Source of the DNA: an uncultured Elusimicrobia bacterium
Lineage (GTDB): Bacteria; Elusimicrobiota; Elusimicrobia; Elusimicrobiales; Elusimicrobiaceae
Direction of reading: 5' to 3'
Length of the DNA stretch: 64,000 bases
NCBI GenBank assembly: GCA_947306425.1
Contig: CAMZGO010000001.1
Span: 124,001 to 188,000 of the forward strand
In this document: positions 1 through 8,602 of the stretch, in pieces
Position numbering within the stretch: position 1 is the first letter of the stretch
Layout of the letters: the number at the start of each line of letters is the position of its first letter
Translations under genes and position numbers: made by a program
Notes under the pieces: generated by a model
The model's database searches: none
What the model was told of the DNA's origin: nothing
Seen by the model: the letters and a program-made list of their open reading frames with translations, nothing else

Positions 1-297
1 CCCCGGTATTATGTGAGCCCCTTTGATAAGGCCCATAATGATTGAAGCATTGATGTAGGGCATTATACCCAAAGCAAGAACAGAAAATCTGCCCAAAGCG
101 CCGCCGGAAAAAATGTCCAAAAAACCGAGCATACCGCCTTCATGCTGTTTAAAGAACATAGCAAGCGCTTCAGCGTTAATACCCGGTATAGGAACAACTG
201 CCGCCACCCTGTACACCGCAAGAGCAATCAAAACAAATAAAATTCTCTTGCGGAGTTCAGGTGACTCAAAAAGTGCTGCAATAGGATTATTATCCAT
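1..297 (-). CDS. secY: SecY translocase subunit, N-terminal 99 codons (cut by window edge)
   Basis: The first 99 codons of the SecYEG protein-conducting channel core are present; the rest lies beyond base 1. The translation starts MDNNPIAALFESPELRKR and continues into the first membrane helix and the conserved FFSGGALGRFSVLALGIMP region typical of SecY. The ATG (297-295) shares its A with the TAA stop of rplO (TAATG), so translation is probably coupled to L15. secY following rplO is the standard spc-operon order. No insertion or frameshift is visible in the part seen. Confidence 0.95.
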   Translation of the reverse strand, partial: MDNNPIAALFESPELRKRILFVLIALAVYRVAAVVPIPGINAEALAMFFKQHEGGMLGFLDIFSGGALGRFSVLALGIMPYINASIIMGLIKGAHIIPG

Positions 298-761
298 TAT
301 TTTTTAGCCCTTTTTTCAATTAAAGTTACTGTGCCGCCTGCTTTCTCAATAGCCGCTTTTGCGGTTGCTGAAAAACCATGCGCGCTGATTTTTAAAGCAA
401 CGGTAATTTCGCCGGTACCCAAAATTTTAACTTTATCTGCTTTTTTAATTAAGTTTTTCTTCTTTAAAATTTCGGGGGTAACTTCCTCACCTGCTTTAAA
501 TACTTTTGCCAAAGAACCGATATTAACAAACTCGCCTTTTTTGGCAAAGGAAACATTAGAGAATCCGCTTTTAGGAATTCTTCTAACTAAAGGCATTTGA
601 CCGCCTTCTTTACTTTCCTTCCTGGTATTACCGGAGCGGGAAGTCTGGCCTTTCATACCTTTTGTTGAACTTCTGCCCATACCGGAACCGATACCGAGGC
701 CGATTCTTCTTTTGGCTTTTCTGGAACCATGTTTAGGAAAAAGTGTGCTCAAATGTACCAT
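297..761 (-). CDS. rplO: 50S ribosomal protein L15
   Basis: L15 is a late-assembling large-subunit protein. The 154 residues are slightly more than the common 144-146. The Gly/Arg-rich N-terminal tail (GLGIGSGMGRSSTKGMKG, residues about 21-38) and the C-terminal globular part (VKILGTGEITVALKISAHGFS) identify it. It lies 5 nt after rpsE and overlaps secY by one base. In the classical spc operon L30 (rpmD) lies between S5 and L15; there is no room for it here. Confidence 0.97.
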   Translation of the reverse strand: MVHLSTLFPKHGSRKAKRRIGLGIGSGMGRSSTKGMKGQTSRSGNTRKESKEGGQMPLVRRIPKSGFSNVSFAKKGEFVNIGSLAKVFKAGEEVTPEILKKKNLIKKADKVKILGTGEITVALKISAHGFSATAKAAIEKAGGTVTLIEKRAKK

Positions 762-766
762 AGTTG

Positions 767-1372
767 TTATTCTCCTTTAACTTCTGCAGCTTCTGCCTTT
801 GGGGCTTCTTCTGCCGGTTTTACTTCTTCGGCAGGAATTTCCGGTTCTACATATTTACCGCGGGCTTGCAATACATCTTTTTTGCTCTTTAAGGCTTTTA
901 AACATTCCATAGTAGCATAAGCTAAATTGCAAGAATTGGTGCTGCCGATACTCTTTGAAAGAATATTTTTAACACCTGCTGCTTCCAAAATCAAGCGGAC
1001 AGCAGCGCCGGCGATAACACCGGTACCGGGGGCAGCCGGTTTCATCCAAACTTTGGATGAGCCGAAACAACCCATAATTTCGTGGGGAATAGTTCCGTTG
1101 AGGAGAGGAAAAGTAACCATACTTTTCCTTGCTTGGAATTCCGCCTTAGATACGGCAAATTGTACTTGATTTGCCTTACCTATAGCTACGCCGACTTTAC
1201 CATTACCGTCGCCGACGGCAACCAAAGCCCTAAAACCAAACCTTTTACCGCCCTTTACCACTTTTGCGGTTCTCGCAACGTGAATAACGGTTGTGCGGCC
1301 TTCGGGTTTAGCGCGTAACTGAAACTCGGCCTTATGGCCTTTCGCTTCTCTGTTTTCTTTATTATTTAACAT
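767..1372 (-). CDS. rpsE: 30S ribosomal protein S5 with acidic C-terminal tail
   Basis: S5 contributes to decoding fidelity on the small subunit. The double-stranded RNA-binding-like N domain (RFGFRALVAVGDGNGKVGVAIGKA) and the C domain (GTGVIAGAAVRLILEAAGV) are intact. It is 201 aa, about 35 longer than the usual 166. The excess is a C-terminal tail rich in Glu, Ala, Pro and Lys that no S5 core needs. Lysine/alanine-rich tails also occur on S3 and L3 in this operon, so the feature looks lineage-wide rather than a local error. Confidence 0.97.
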   Translation of the reverse strand: MLNNKENREAKGHKAEFQLRAKPEGRTTVIHVARTAKVVKGGKRFGFRALVAVGDGNGKVGVAIGKANQVQFAVSKAEFQARKSMVTFPLLNGTIPHEIMGCFGSSKVWMKPAAPGTGVIAGAAVRLILEAAGVKNILSKSIGSTNSCNLAYATMECLKALKSKKDVLQARGKYVEPEIPAEEVKPAEEAPKAEAAEVKGE

Positions 1373-1380
1373 AGTTCACC

Positions 1381-1746
1381 TTAAAATTTTAAGCCGCCTT
1401 TTCTGGCTGCTTCGGCAAGGGCTTTAACCCTGCCGTGATAAACCCTGGCACCTCTGTCAAAGCAAACTTCTTTGATGCCTTTTTCCAATGCTTTTTTGGC
1501 AATAAGTTCGCCTAAAGCACTTGCTGCTTCAATGCTTTTGCCGGAGGCTTTATACTTTCCAGCAAGTTCCTTACCGCAAGTAGTAGCAGAAACTACTACC
1601 TTACCGTTTAAATCGTCAATTACGCTTGCGTAAAGGTAATTGAGGCTTCTGTAAACGGACAAGCGGGGATGTTTAATACCTGCTGCTTCAAGTTTCTTTT
1701 TGGTTCTTTCTTTTCTGAACTGATATCTTTCTTGTTTAGTTGCCAT
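1381..1746 (-). CDS. rplR: 50S ribosomal protein L18
   Basis: L18 binds 5S rRNA with L5 and L25. Its 121 aa is the usual length. The basic N-terminus (RYQFRKERTKKKLEA) and the RLSVYRSLNYLYASVIDD and DRGARVYHGRVKALAEAARKGGL segments are typical. It follows rplF by 2 nt and precedes rpsE by 8 nt, so it belongs to the same polycistronic message. Confidence 0.97.
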   Translation of the reverse strand: MATKQERYQFRKERTKKKLEAAGIKHPRLSVYRSLNYLYASVIDDLNGKVVVSATTCGKELAGKYKASGKSIEAASALGELIAKKALEKGIKEVCFDRGARVYHGRVKALAEAARKGGLKF

Positions 1747-1748
1747 AA

Positions 1749-2309
1749 TTATTTAGCGCCTCCAGTCGCAGCTGCTTTACCGGCCTTGCGGACGATATGT
1801 TCGCCTTGATACTTAATACCGCTGCCTTTATAAGGTTCCGGTACTCTTAATTTGCGAATTTTAGCAGCAAAGTCACCGACTAAGACTTTATCCATACCTT
1901 TGATTTGTACTAAAGGTGTTTTTACATCGGCAACAACTGTTATACCTTGAGGTATATCAATAATTACAGGGTGGGAAAACCCAAGTTCTAAATTGAGTTT
2001 ATTGCCTTGTACAACTGCTTTGTAACCAAGACCGTTAACTTCAAGAACTTTTACGAAGGGTGTTTCTACCCCTAAAACTAAGTTCGCAATCCTTGCGCGT
2101 GCAGTACCGTAAAGAGCATTTAATTCTCTTTCGCGGCTTGCATCTTTGATAGCCAAAGTCAAGACATTATTTTCTAATTTGGCTTCAATACCTTCGGGCA
2201 TCGTGTAAGCAAGATTACCAAGAGGGCCTGTTACTTTTACTTCAGCACCCTTAACTTCCACTTTTACTTTAGCGGGAATTTGTATAGGTTTTTTACCGAT
2301 TCTACTCAT
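1749..2309 (-). CDS. rplF: 50S ribosomal protein L6
   Basis: L6 sits near the factor-binding and sarcin-ricin region of the large subunit. The 186 aa contain the start MSRIGKKPIQIP, the two alpha/beta repeats and the C-terminal PEPYKGSGIKYQGEHIVRK motif that is diagnostic for L6. A short Lys/Ala/Gly tail follows. It lies between rpsH (7 nt away) and rplR (2 nt away). Confidence 0.97.
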   Translation of the reverse strand: MSRIGKKPIQIPAKVKVEVKGAEVKVTGPLGNLAYTMPEGIEAKLENNVLTLAIKDASRERELNALYGTARARIANLVLGVETPFVKVLEVNGLGYKAVVQGNKLNLELGFSHPVIIDIPQGITVVADVKTPLVQIKGMDKVLVGDFAAKIRKLRVPEPYKGSGIKYQGEHIVRKAGKAAATGGAK

Positions 2310-2316
2310 AATTCAC

Positions 2317-2709
2317 CTACCACACTTGGCACAAAACTTCGCCGCCTACCTTTTCTTCTTTGGCTTTGGCATCCGTCATAATACCTTTTGAAGTGGACAA
2401 GATTGCCATACCAAAAGCACCGCGGACAGTAGGAATATCATTGTAAGAACTGTAAATTCTTCTGCCCGGGCGGGAAACCCTGCGAAGCCCTTGGATAACA
2501 CTATTATTTTCCGGAGTATATTTTAAAAATACTCTTACAAAACCGCCTTTTGTTTCACTATGAAGGGCTTTATAGTTGGATATATAACCCTCTTCTTTTA
2601 AAACTCTGGCGATTTCGGTTTTAACTTTGGAAAAAGGAATATCAACTCTTTCCTTTTTCTTCATATTTGCATTTCTTATTCTTGTTAAGAAGTCTGCTAT
2701 CGGATCCAT
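2317..2709 (-). CDS. rpsH: 30S ribosomal protein S8
   Basis: S8 is a primary 16S rRNA binder and, in E. coli, the translational repressor of the spc operon. The 130 aa show MDPIADFLTRIRNAN at the start and the C-terminal RRIYSSYNDIPTVRGAFG and LSTSKGIMTD motifs. A 73-nt gap separates it from rpsZ, the largest gap inside this stretch apart from rpsJ-rplC. The gap contains a GAGTT/AACTC inverted repeat but no obvious terminator, so the message is probably continuous. Confidence 0.97.
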   Translation of the reverse strand: MDPIADFLTRIRNANMKKKERVDIPFSKVKTEIARVLKEEGYISNYKALHSETKGGFVRVFLKYTPENNSVIQGLRRVSRPGRRIYSSYNDIPTVRGAFGMAILSTSKGIMTDAKAKEEKVGGEVLCQVW

Positions 2710-2782
2710 AAATATTTGCTTTTAGAATTTACTTTCCGCAAAAAAGTGTACTGCACGGAGTTAAACTCTAATAAAGCCCTCC

Positions 2783-2968
2783 TTACCAGCTTGATTTCTT
2801 GACACCCGGGATTAAGCCCTGATGTGCCATTTTTCTGAAACAGATACGGCAAAGACCGAAGTCCCTGTAGTATCCTCTTGCTCTGCCGCAGATTTGGCAG
2901 CGGTTATGATACCTTACTGCAAATTTTTGCGGTTTTGCCATTTTTGCAACCCATGCTTTTGTAGCCAT
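2783..2968 (-). CDS. rpsZ: 30S ribosomal protein S14, short zinc-binding type
   Basis: This is the 61-aa zinc-containing form of S14 (C+ type, as in B. subtilis RpsNA), not the long 101-aa form. Two CxxC pairs are visible, CQIC and CRIC, separated by [12 protein letters not shown], followed by [18 protein letters not shown]. It lies between rplE and rpsH, its classical place. Its presence implies that at least part of the ribosome depends on zinc. Confidence 0.96.
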   Translation of the reverse strand: MATKAWVAKMAKPQKFAVRYHNRCQICGRARGYYRDFGLCRICFRKMAHQGLIPGVKKSSW

Positions 2969-2983
2969 ATATAGTTGCTCTCC

Positions 2984-3562
2984 TTATTTAGAAATGGTCC
3001 CTTTTCTGAAAGGGAAACCCATTAAGTCCATTAAAATTTGCCCTGCTTTATTATTTTTAGCAGTAGTAACAAATGTAATGTTCATGCCTTGCGGTTTTGG
3101 TGATTTTTCAACATTGATTTCCGGGAACACATAATGTTCTTTGATACCAACGTTCAAATTCCCTCTGCCGTCAAAACCACGTCCATTAAAACCCTGAAAG
3201 TCGCGGATACGAGGGGCAACAATATTTACGAATCTATCAAAAAATTCATACATTCTGTCACCGCGCAAAGTTACTCTTACACCGATTGGCATACCTTCCC
3301 TAAGTTTAAAGTTAGAGATAGATTTTTTAGCACGCCTGATTTGGGCTGCTTGGCCTGTAATGGCTGTAAGGTCTTCCTTAGCAATATCAATAAATTTGAT
3401 ATCTTCGCGAGCATCAGCAACACCGATATTGATAACAATCTTTTCAAGTTTAGGTGCTGCCATCGGGCTTTTAACTTTAAGTTCCTTCATCAAAGAAGGA
3501 AGGACTTGTTCTTTATAAAGGGTCTTATATCTTGGTGTATAATTTTCTGTTTTATTTGTCAT
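2984..3562 (-). CDS. rplE: 50S ribosomal protein L5
   Basis: L5 contacts 5S rRNA and the P-site tRNA. The 192 aa include a short N-terminal extension (MTNKTENYTP) before the normal RYKTLYKEQVLPSLMKE start. Diagnostic segments are LEKIVINIGVADA, QAAQIRRAKKSISNFKLREG and the C-terminal VTTAKNNKAGQILMDLMGFPF. It follows rplX by 9 nt in canonical order. Confidence 0.97.
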   Translation of the reverse strand: MTNKTENYTPRYKTLYKEQVLPSLMKELKVKSPMAAPKLEKIVINIGVADAREDIKFIDIAKEDLTAITGQAAQIRRAKKSISNFKLREGMPIGVRVTLRGDRMYEFFDRFVNIVAPRIRDFQGFNGRGFDGRGNLNVGIKEHYVFPEINVEKSPKPQGMNITFVTTAKNNKAGQILMDLMGFPFRKGTISK

Positions 3563-3571
3563 AATATCCTC

Positions 3572-3877
3572 TTATAAAGCAGCCCCGCATTTGGAGCAAA
3601 CTCTGGTAACAACACCCTTGTCATTAGTTTTGGTTTTAGGTGTCATGTGTTTATTGCATTTTGCACAAACAACCGCAACATTGGAAGCATCAATAGGGGC
3701 TTCCATTTGCTTAATGCCGCCTTTGTCATTTTGACTGGGTTTCGTGTGTTTGGAAATCATATTTATACCTGTAACAACAACTTTATTTTTAGAAGGTATA
3801 ATTTCACGAATTTCACCTGTCTTGCCTTTATCCTTACCGGCTAAAACAATAATTTTATCGTTCTTTTTAAGTTTCAT
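3572..3877 (-). CDS. rplX: 50S ribosomal protein L24 with C-terminal zinc ribbon
   Basis: L24 starts 50S assembly. I chose the ATG at 3877 (MKLKKNDKIIVLAGKDKG), giving 101 aa. A GGAGG Shine-Dalgarno lies 9 nt upstream, inside the last codons of rplN, and the ATG begins one base after the rplN stop. The KOW motif (IIVLAGKDKGKTG) is followed by a C-terminal CxxC...CxxC pair (CAKC and CSKC), a zinc ribbon found in many bacterial L24 proteins. The frame is open for seven more codons upstream, but those lie inside rplN. Confidence 0.96.
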   Translation of the reverse strand: MKLKKNDKIIVLAGKDKGKTGEIREIIPSKNKVVVTGINMISKHTKPSQNDKGGIKQMEAPIDASNVAVVCAKCNKHMTPKTKTNDKGVVTRVCSKCGAAL

Positions 3878-3878
3878 A

Positions 3879-4247
3879 TTAGATAACCTCCGGTGCAAGA
3901 GAAATTATTTTAAGGAAATTCTTTTCCCTTAACTCTCTTGCTATAGGTCCAAAAACGCGCGTACCGCGCGGTTCACCGTTTTCGTTGATAAGGCAAACAG
4001 CATTATCATCAAAGCGGATGTAAGAGCCGTCTTTTCTGCGTTTTTCACGTGCAATTCTGACAACAACAGCCCTAACAACATCGCCTTTCTTGACATTTGA
4101 TGTAGGGATTGCATCCTTTACAGAGCACATAATAACATCGCCCAAAGAAGCAATATCCCTATGATGGCCGCCGCGCACTTTAAAGCATTGTACTTTTCTA
4201 GCGCCGGAATTATCGGCCACATTTAATATACTTCTAATTTGAATCAT
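3879..4247 (-). CDS. rplN: 50S ribosomal protein L14
   Basis: L14 forms part of the inter-subunit bridge and the RsfS contact surface. The 122 aa are of standard length, with [17 protein letters not shown] at the start and [15 protein letters not shown] and [13 protein letters not shown] as diagnostic motifs. Its last codons carry the Shine-Dalgarno sequence of rplX, so the two are probably translationally coupled. Confidence 0.97.
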   Translation of the reverse strand: MIQIRSILNVADNSGARKVQCFKVRGGHHRDIASLGDVIMCSVKDAIPTSNVKKGDVVRAVVVRIAREKRRKDGSYIRFDDNAVCLINENGEPRGTRVFGPIARELREKNFLKIISLAPEVI

Positions 4248-4261
4248 CTTCTATCTCCGTA

Positions 4262-4531
4262 TTAGCCGAGTGCTTGTTCCACAATCTTGGAAACGCGCCA
4301 TCTTTTAAGTTTTGACAAAGGTCTTGTAGAGGTTATCTCCACTTTGTCACCAAGTTTGCTTTCATTGCCTTCATCGTGGGCATGATAACTCTTGGTAGTT
4401 CTTACAATTTTGCCATAGAAAGAATGTTTTTTAGTTGTCGTTACTTCAACGGTGCGGGTTTTATTCATTTTGTCAGATGTAACGATACCGACTAAAACCT
4501 TTCTTTCTGCGCGAGTATTTTTATTTTCCAT
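4262..4531 (-). CDS. rpsQ: 30S ribosomal protein S17
   Basis: S17 is an early 16S rRNA binder with an OB fold. The 89 aa carry RKVLVGIVTSDKMNKTRTV and GDKVEITSTRPLSKLKRWRV, the standard S17 signatures. It sits between rpmC (8 nt upstream) and rplN (14 nt downstream) in canonical order. Confidence 0.97.
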   Translation of the reverse strand: MENKNTRAERKVLVGIVTSDKMNKTRTVEVTTTKKHSFYGKIVRTTKSYHAHDEGNESKLGDKVEITSTRPLSKLKRWRVSKIVEQALG

Positions 4532-4539
4532 AAATCCTC

Positions 4540-4743
4540 TTATTTAACTTGCCCTTTTTGTTTAATTAAAGTATTTAAAAGAGCAATTTCGCGTCTAATA
4601 ACCCTAATTTCCAAAGGATTGGCAACAGGGGTTGTACGATGTTTAAAGAGAAGGTTAAATTTTTTCTCTTTAGCTTTGGCAAGCAGGTCTTGTAACTCTG
4701 CTACGCTTTTTGTTTTCAAGGTTTCTTTTTCTTTTGCCTTCAT
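4540..4743 (-). CDS. rpmC: 50S ribosomal protein L29
   Basis: L29 lies at the polypeptide exit tunnel and forms part of the docking site for SRP and trigger factor. The 67-aa two-helix protein shows SVAELQDLLAKAKEKKFNL and PLEIRVIRREIALLNTLI, typical of the family. It begins 3 nt after the stop of rplP. Confidence 0.96.
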   Translation of the reverse strand: MKAKEKETLKTKSVAELQDLLAKAKEKKFNLLFKHRTTPVANPLEIRVIRREIALLNTLIKQKGQVK

Positions 4744-4746
4744 AAA

Positions 4747-5157
4747 TTACCTTCTTGTAACAAGTTTTGTCTTAATAGGCAATTTGTCTGTAGCAAGGCG
4801 GAAAGCACTTTTTGTTTCTGCTTCAGATAATCCTTCCATTTCAAACAAAATGCGGCCCGGCTTTACAACACATACCCAATGATCAGGGGCGCCTTTACCT
4901 TTACCCATTCTGGTTTCAGCCGGGTGTTTGGTAATTGCTTTGTCCGGGAAAATGAGCGTCCACATTTTACCTTTCTTTTTAATGAATCTAGACAAAGTAA
5001 CACGGGCTGCTTCAATTTGACGGGCAGTAATCCATTTCGGTTCAAGGGCTTTTAAGCCGAATTCACCGAAAGATACTTCTGTGCCCCTCTTTGCTTTTCC
5101 TTTGATGCGAGGAGCACTGTGCGGTTTTCTGTATTTAACTCTTTTAGGCATTAACAT
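4747..5157 (-). CDS. rplP: 50S ribosomal protein L16
   Basis: L16 helps position A-site tRNA. The 136-aa product starts [14 protein letters not shown], matching the usual MLxPKR start, so the ATG at 5157 was kept rather than the second Met. Internal motifs [18 protein letters not shown] and [20 protein letters not shown] are diagnostic. The start lies 2 nt after the rpsC stop. Confidence 0.97.
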   Translation of the reverse strand: MLMPKRVKYRKPHSAPRIKGKAKRGTEVSFGEFGLKALEPKWITARQIEAARVTLSRFIKKKGKMWTLIFPDKAITKHPAETRMGKGKGAPDHWVCVVKPGRILFEMEGLSEAETKSAFRLATDKLPIKTKLVTRR

Positions 5158-5159
5158 AG

Positions 5160-6161
5160 TTATTTCTCCTCACTCTTTGCTTCCGCTTTTACTTCGGCTT
5201 TTGCTTCTTTGGAAGCTGTCTTTTTAGCCGTTTTTTTAGCAGTTGTTTTTTTGGCTGTCGTTTTCTTGGCAGTTGTTTTTGTCGTTTTTGTTGCTTTTTC
5301 TTTAGTTGCTTTTACTGCTTTTTCTTCCTTAGCTGCTTCAGTTTTAACTTCTGCTTTTACTGTTGCTTTTACTTCTTTTACTGCTTTGGCATCAACTTTT
5401 ACCGGAGCAACTGCTGCTTTGGCTTTTGGGGCCTCTTTTTTAAGCGGAGTAACCTTTTCTTTCACGCCTTCTGGGGCGGTGGTTTCCTGCATTTCTCTGT
5501 GTTTTCTAAGTTCGTTTAAAATCTCACGCGGAGATTTCGCAAAGTGGGTTTTCTTGAAAATCCACACTTTTATGCCGATTTTACCACTGACTGTATTGGC
5601 TTCATAAGTACCATAATCAATATCTGCACAGAGAGTATGCAAAGGTACGCGGCCTTCACGTTTCCATTCAGTACGGGCAATTTCTGCACCGCCTAAACGG
5701 CCGCCGCACATAATCTTGATACCGAGTGCTTTGCCTGCAAGGGCCTTTTCAATTGCCTTCTTCATTGCAGCGCCGTAGTGGGCACGTTTTTCAATTTGAA
5801 AAGCGATTGATTGCGCCACTAATCTGGCATCGGTTTCAGGATTTTTAATTTCAATAACATTGATGAAAGTTTTGCTTCCTGTCAATTTTTCAAGGTCTTT
5901 CCTCAAGGCTTCAATATCAGCACCTTTTTTGCCGATAACTACACCCGGGCGGGCTGTGTGAATATTTACCCTTAAGAAAGAACCGGCCCTTTCAATACTT
6001 ACAGCGCTTACTGCTGCGAGTAAAAAGCGGCTCTCAACAATTTGCCTGATTTGGAAATCTTCCATAAGTAAAGCAGGCATATTTTTAGGGGCAAACCATC
6101 TGCTTTGCCAGTCCTGTGTATAACCAAGGCGTAAACCTTTGGGGTGTATTTTATGTCCCAT
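5160..6161 (-). CDS. rpsC: 30S ribosomal protein S3 with a ~110-residue Lys/Ala/Thr-rich tail
   Basis: S3 lines the mRNA entry channel. The first ~220 residues are a normal S3: [18 protein letters not shown] start, KH domain with [20 protein letters not shown], and the C domain through [12 protein letters not shown]. The protein then continues to 333 aa with a tail built from Lys, Ala, Thr and Glu that contains repeated TTAKK units and resembles histone H1 tails. S3 proteins are usually 210-240 aa. The tail is in frame with no stop, and the opposite-strand open frame over it is a low-complexity shadow. rpsC overlaps rplV by one base (TAATG). Confidence 0.96.
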   Translation of the reverse strand: MGHKIHPKGLRLGYTQDWQSRWFAPKNMPALLMEDFQIRQIVESRFLLAAVSAVSIERAGSFLRVNIHTARPGVVIGKKGADIEALRKDLEKLTGSKTFINVIEIKNPETDARLVAQSIAFQIEKRAHYGAAMKKAIEKALAGKALGIKIMCGGRLGGAEIARTEWKREGRVPLHTLCADIDYGTYEANTVSGKIGIKVWIFKKTHFAKSPREILNELRKHREMQETTAPEGVKEKVTPLKKEAPKAKAAVAPVKVDAKAVKEVKATVKAEVKTEAAKEEKAVKATKEKATKTTKTTAKKTTAKKTTAKKTAKKTASKEAKAEVKAEAKSEEK

Positions 6162-6520
6162 TATTTATGCCCTCCTTTAACATCACTTACCGTAACGGTT
6201 AAGTGACAGACATTCCTCTTATAAGGCATAGCCCTGCCTTGCGGACCGGGTTGTATTCTTTTGAGGTTTTTCATAGGGCCCATATTGGAATAGGCCTCTT
6301 TGATGTAAATTTTAGTTAAATCAAGTTTATTACCTAATTTAACTTGAAGGTTTGCAGCAGCAGAGTTAATGGTTTTTTGAACCATATCGCTACAACGAAG
6401 GCCGCTGAAAGGAATAATTCCCTGAGATGCCTTTACACTTTTACCGCGTACTAGGTCTAACAATAAACCAACCTTTCTGCTACCATACCTTTGAAATTTT
6501 GCTTTGCTAGTTGCTTCCAT
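6161..6520 (-). CDS. rplV: 50S ribosomal protein L22
   Basis: L22 lines the peptide exit tunnel with L4. It is 119 aa, with [19 protein letters not shown] at the N-terminal end, the SAAANLQ segment, and the C-terminal loop with [19 protein letters not shown]. Its stop overlaps the rpsC start by one base. Order and spacing (12 nt after rpsS) are canonical. Confidence 0.97.
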   Translation of the reverse strand: MEATSKAKFQRYGSRKVGLLLDLVRGKSVKASQGIIPFSGLRCSDMVQKTINSAAANLQVKLGNKLDLTKIYIKEAYSNMGPMKNLKRIQPGPQGRAMPYKRNVCHLTVTVSDVKGGHK

Positions 6521-6532
6521 TTGTCAAAACTC

Positions 6533-6814
6533 CTATTTCAAGGCCTTGGACTCTTTAGTCATGCCGCCATGGCCTTTAAACATACGGGTGAAAGCAAATT
6601 CACCGAGTTTATGGCCAATCATCCTTTCTGTTACATAAACAGGCAAGAATTTATGCCCGTTGTGTACCAAGAAAGTATGCCCGACAAACGCAGGAACTAT
6701 CGTGCAAGCGCGGGCCCAGGTTTTAATGCTTTTTTTGTCATTAACACCTTGTGCTTCCACTGCTTTTAATAAGTTTTGGTCTACATAAGGACCTTTCTTT
6801 GTGCTTCTTGACAT
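6533..6814 (-). CDS. rpsS: 30S ribosomal protein S19
   Basis: S19 is in the 30S head and contacts A- and P-site tRNAs with S13. The 93-aa product starts [16 protein letters not shown] and carries [29 protein letters not shown], the S19 signature region. It lies 2 nt after rplB. Confidence 0.97.
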   Translation of the reverse strand: MSRSTKKGPYVDQNLLKAVEAQGVNDKKSIKTWARACTIVPAFVGHTFLVHNGHKFLPVYVTERMIGHKLGEFAFTRMFKGHGGMTKESKALK

Positions 6815-6816
6815 AA

Positions 6817-7659
6817 TTATTTCGCTCCTGAAGTATTGCTGCGTCTATCTTTGACAATCATCCAATCCCAGGTTTTTGCCGGGCGGGTCTTTAAGCCCCT
6901 TGTCATTTGATTCCAAGGAGAACGCGGTATATTGCCGCCTTTACTGTGGCCTCTACCGCCACCCATTGGGTGATCTACAGCGTTCATTGCGTTACCGCGA
7001 ACTGTCGGTTTGATACCGCGATGTCTGTTCCTGCCGGCATTACCTATCACAACATCTTTATGTTCTAAGTTGCCGACTTGGCCTATAGTTGCACAGCAGT
7101 TTTCCGGAATAAGTCTGATTTCACCGGACGGCATTTTGACATGAGCATAACCGCCGTCGCGTGCCATAAGTTGTGCTTGGGCACCGGCGGTTCTGACTAA
7201 CTGTGCGCCTTTTCCTTCTTTAAGCTCTAAAGCATGGATAAAAGTACCTTCAGGAATATTTTTCAAAGGAAGGCAGTTACCCACTTTAATATCTGCATTC
7301 GGGCCGGACATTACGACATCACCGACTTTTAAGCCAAGGGCGTGAAGCATGTATTGCTTATCGCCGTCGGCATATTTTAAAAGGCAGATTCTGGCAGATC
7401 TGTTCGGATCATATTCAATTGAAACGACCGTTGCAGGAACGCCGTGTTTTGCTCTTTTAAAATCAATTTTTCTATAGGCTTGTTTATGACCGCCGCCAAT
7501 GTGGCGAACCATAATCATACCTGTATTGTTTCTACCGCCGCTTTTTCTAAGGCCTTTGGTAAGTTTCTTTAAAGGTTTCTTACTTGTGATCTCAGAAAAG
7601 TCAGCAACCGTGATAGTTCTCCTGGAAGGAGTATACGGTTTGAATGTTTTTATAGGCAT
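6817..7659 (-). CDS. rplB: 50S ribosomal protein L2
   Basis: L2 is needed for subunit association and peptidyl-transferase integrity. Its 280 aa is close to the usual 274-277. [22 protein letters not shown], the central [19 protein letters not shown] and the C-terminal [16 protein letters not shown], which carries the functionally important His, are all present. It lies 17 nt after rplW. Confidence 0.97.
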   Translation of the reverse strand: MPIKTFKPYTPSRRTITVADFSEITSKKPLKKLTKGLRKSGGRNNTGMIMVRHIGGGHKQAYRKIDFKRAKHGVPATVVSIEYDPNRSARICLLKYADGDKQYMLHALGLKVGDVVMSGPNADIKVGNCLPLKNIPEGTFIHALELKEGKGAQLVRTAGAQAQLMARDGGYAHVKMPSGEIRLIPENCCATIGQVGNLEHKDVVIGNAGRNRHRGIKPTVRGNAMNAVDHPMGGGRGHSKGGNIPRSPWNQMTRGLKTRPAKTWDWMIVKDRRSNTSGAK

Positions 7660-7676
7660 ATTAGTAATTCTCCTTA

Positions 7677-7973
7677 TTACTTAGAAACTGCTTCCGCAGT
7701 ATCTATTTTATCGCCTTTTTTCAATGTGACGAAGGCCTTTTTTAAATCCGGCCTTTTACCTTCAAAACGTCCCATTCTTTTGACTTTACCGCGAAGAACA
7801 GAGGTTGTAACCCTTTCAACTGTTACTTTGAAAATGGTTTCCACTGCTTCGGCAATTTCATGTTTATTGGCGTTTTTGGCAACCAAAAACACGTATTTAT
7901 TATCTGTATCTCTTAAAACTAAACTCTTTTCTGTTAAGAGAGGTTTCTTTAAAATATCATATACTCTTGACAT
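7677..7973 (-). CDS. rplW: 50S ribosomal protein L23
   Basis: L23 forms the chaperone and SRP docking site at the tunnel exit. The 98-aa product has [12 protein letters not shown] at the N-terminus and [20 protein letters not shown] followed by [20 protein letters not shown], standard for bacterial L23. It lies between rplD (11 nt upstream) and rplB. Confidence 0.97.
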   Translation of the reverse strand: MSRVYDILKKPLLTEKSLVLRDTDNKYVFLVAKNANKHEIAEAVETIFKVTVERVTTSVLRGKVKRMGRFEGKRPDLKKAFVTLKKGDKIDTAEAVSK

Positions 7974-7984
7974 ATTATTCTCCC

Positions 7985-8593
7985 TTATTTAGCTAATTTC
8001 TCAATGGCTTCTTTAGTGAAAATGACTTTTGTAGAATTTAAAACCACATAAGCATTTAAGTCAGTCGGAACCATTTTGTTTAAGCCGGCGATATTGCGGC
8101 TTGCTAAATCAAGTTTAGCGTCTTTAGAAGTAACGAGCAAAGGTTTTTTGCCTGCTTCTAAAGTTTTCAATACTTCTGCTACTGCTTTTGTTTTGGCTTC
8201 TTTTAAATCAAATTTTTCCAAAACTAAAACATTATCGGAAGTATATTTTGAGGTCAACGCTTGTGCTAAAGCAAGTCTGCGTTTAGCAGCAGGAAGGTCA
8301 ATCCTAAAAGAGCGTGGGGTAGGCCCAAAGGCTACACCGCCATGTCTCCAGATAGGTGAACGCATAGAGCCATGACGTGCACGCCCTGTCCCTTTTTGTT
8401 TCCAAGGTTTTTTACCTGTACCGGAAACTTCCGCGCGGGTTTTAACATCTGCTGTACCTGAGCGTTGATTAGATAAAAAAGCGGTGATGACTTCGTGCAA
8501 GAAAGTCGGGTTCGGTTTAACACCAAATAAAGTTTCCGGCAAATTTATTTTGCCTACTTCTTGGCCTTTTGTATTTAAAAGTTTCGTTTCCAT
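7985..8593 (-). CDS. rplD: 50S ribosomal protein L4
   Basis: L4 lines the exit tunnel and in E. coli represses its own S10 operon. The 202-aa product contains the tunnel-extending loop [19 protein letters not shown] and [19 protein letters not shown], which are highly diagnostic. I see no sign in the DNA of the E. coli-type S10 leader hairpin, so autoregulation by L4 cannot be inferred. Confidence 0.97.
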   Translation of the reverse strand: METKLLNTKGQEVGKINLPETLFGVKPNPTFLHEVITAFLSNQRSGTADVKTRAEVSGTGKKPWKQKGTGRARHGSMRSPIWRHGGVAFGPTPRSFRIDLPAAKRRLALAQALTSKYTSDNVLVLEKFDLKEAKTKAVAEVLKTLEAGKKPLLVTSKDAKLDLASRNIAGLNKMVPTDLNAYVVLNSTKVIFTKEAIEKLAK

Positions 8594-8602
8594 AATTACC
8601 GC

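Noticed and set aside
3879-3898. Longer start for L24 seven codons upstream
   Set aside because: It lies inside rplN, whereas the ATG at 3877 has a GGAGG at the right distance and matches the family start.
5209-5607. 132-aa Val/Phe/Ala-rich open frame opposite the rpsC tail
   Set aside because: It is the antisense of the low-complexity Lys/Ala/Thr-rich S3 tail and has no signal of its own.
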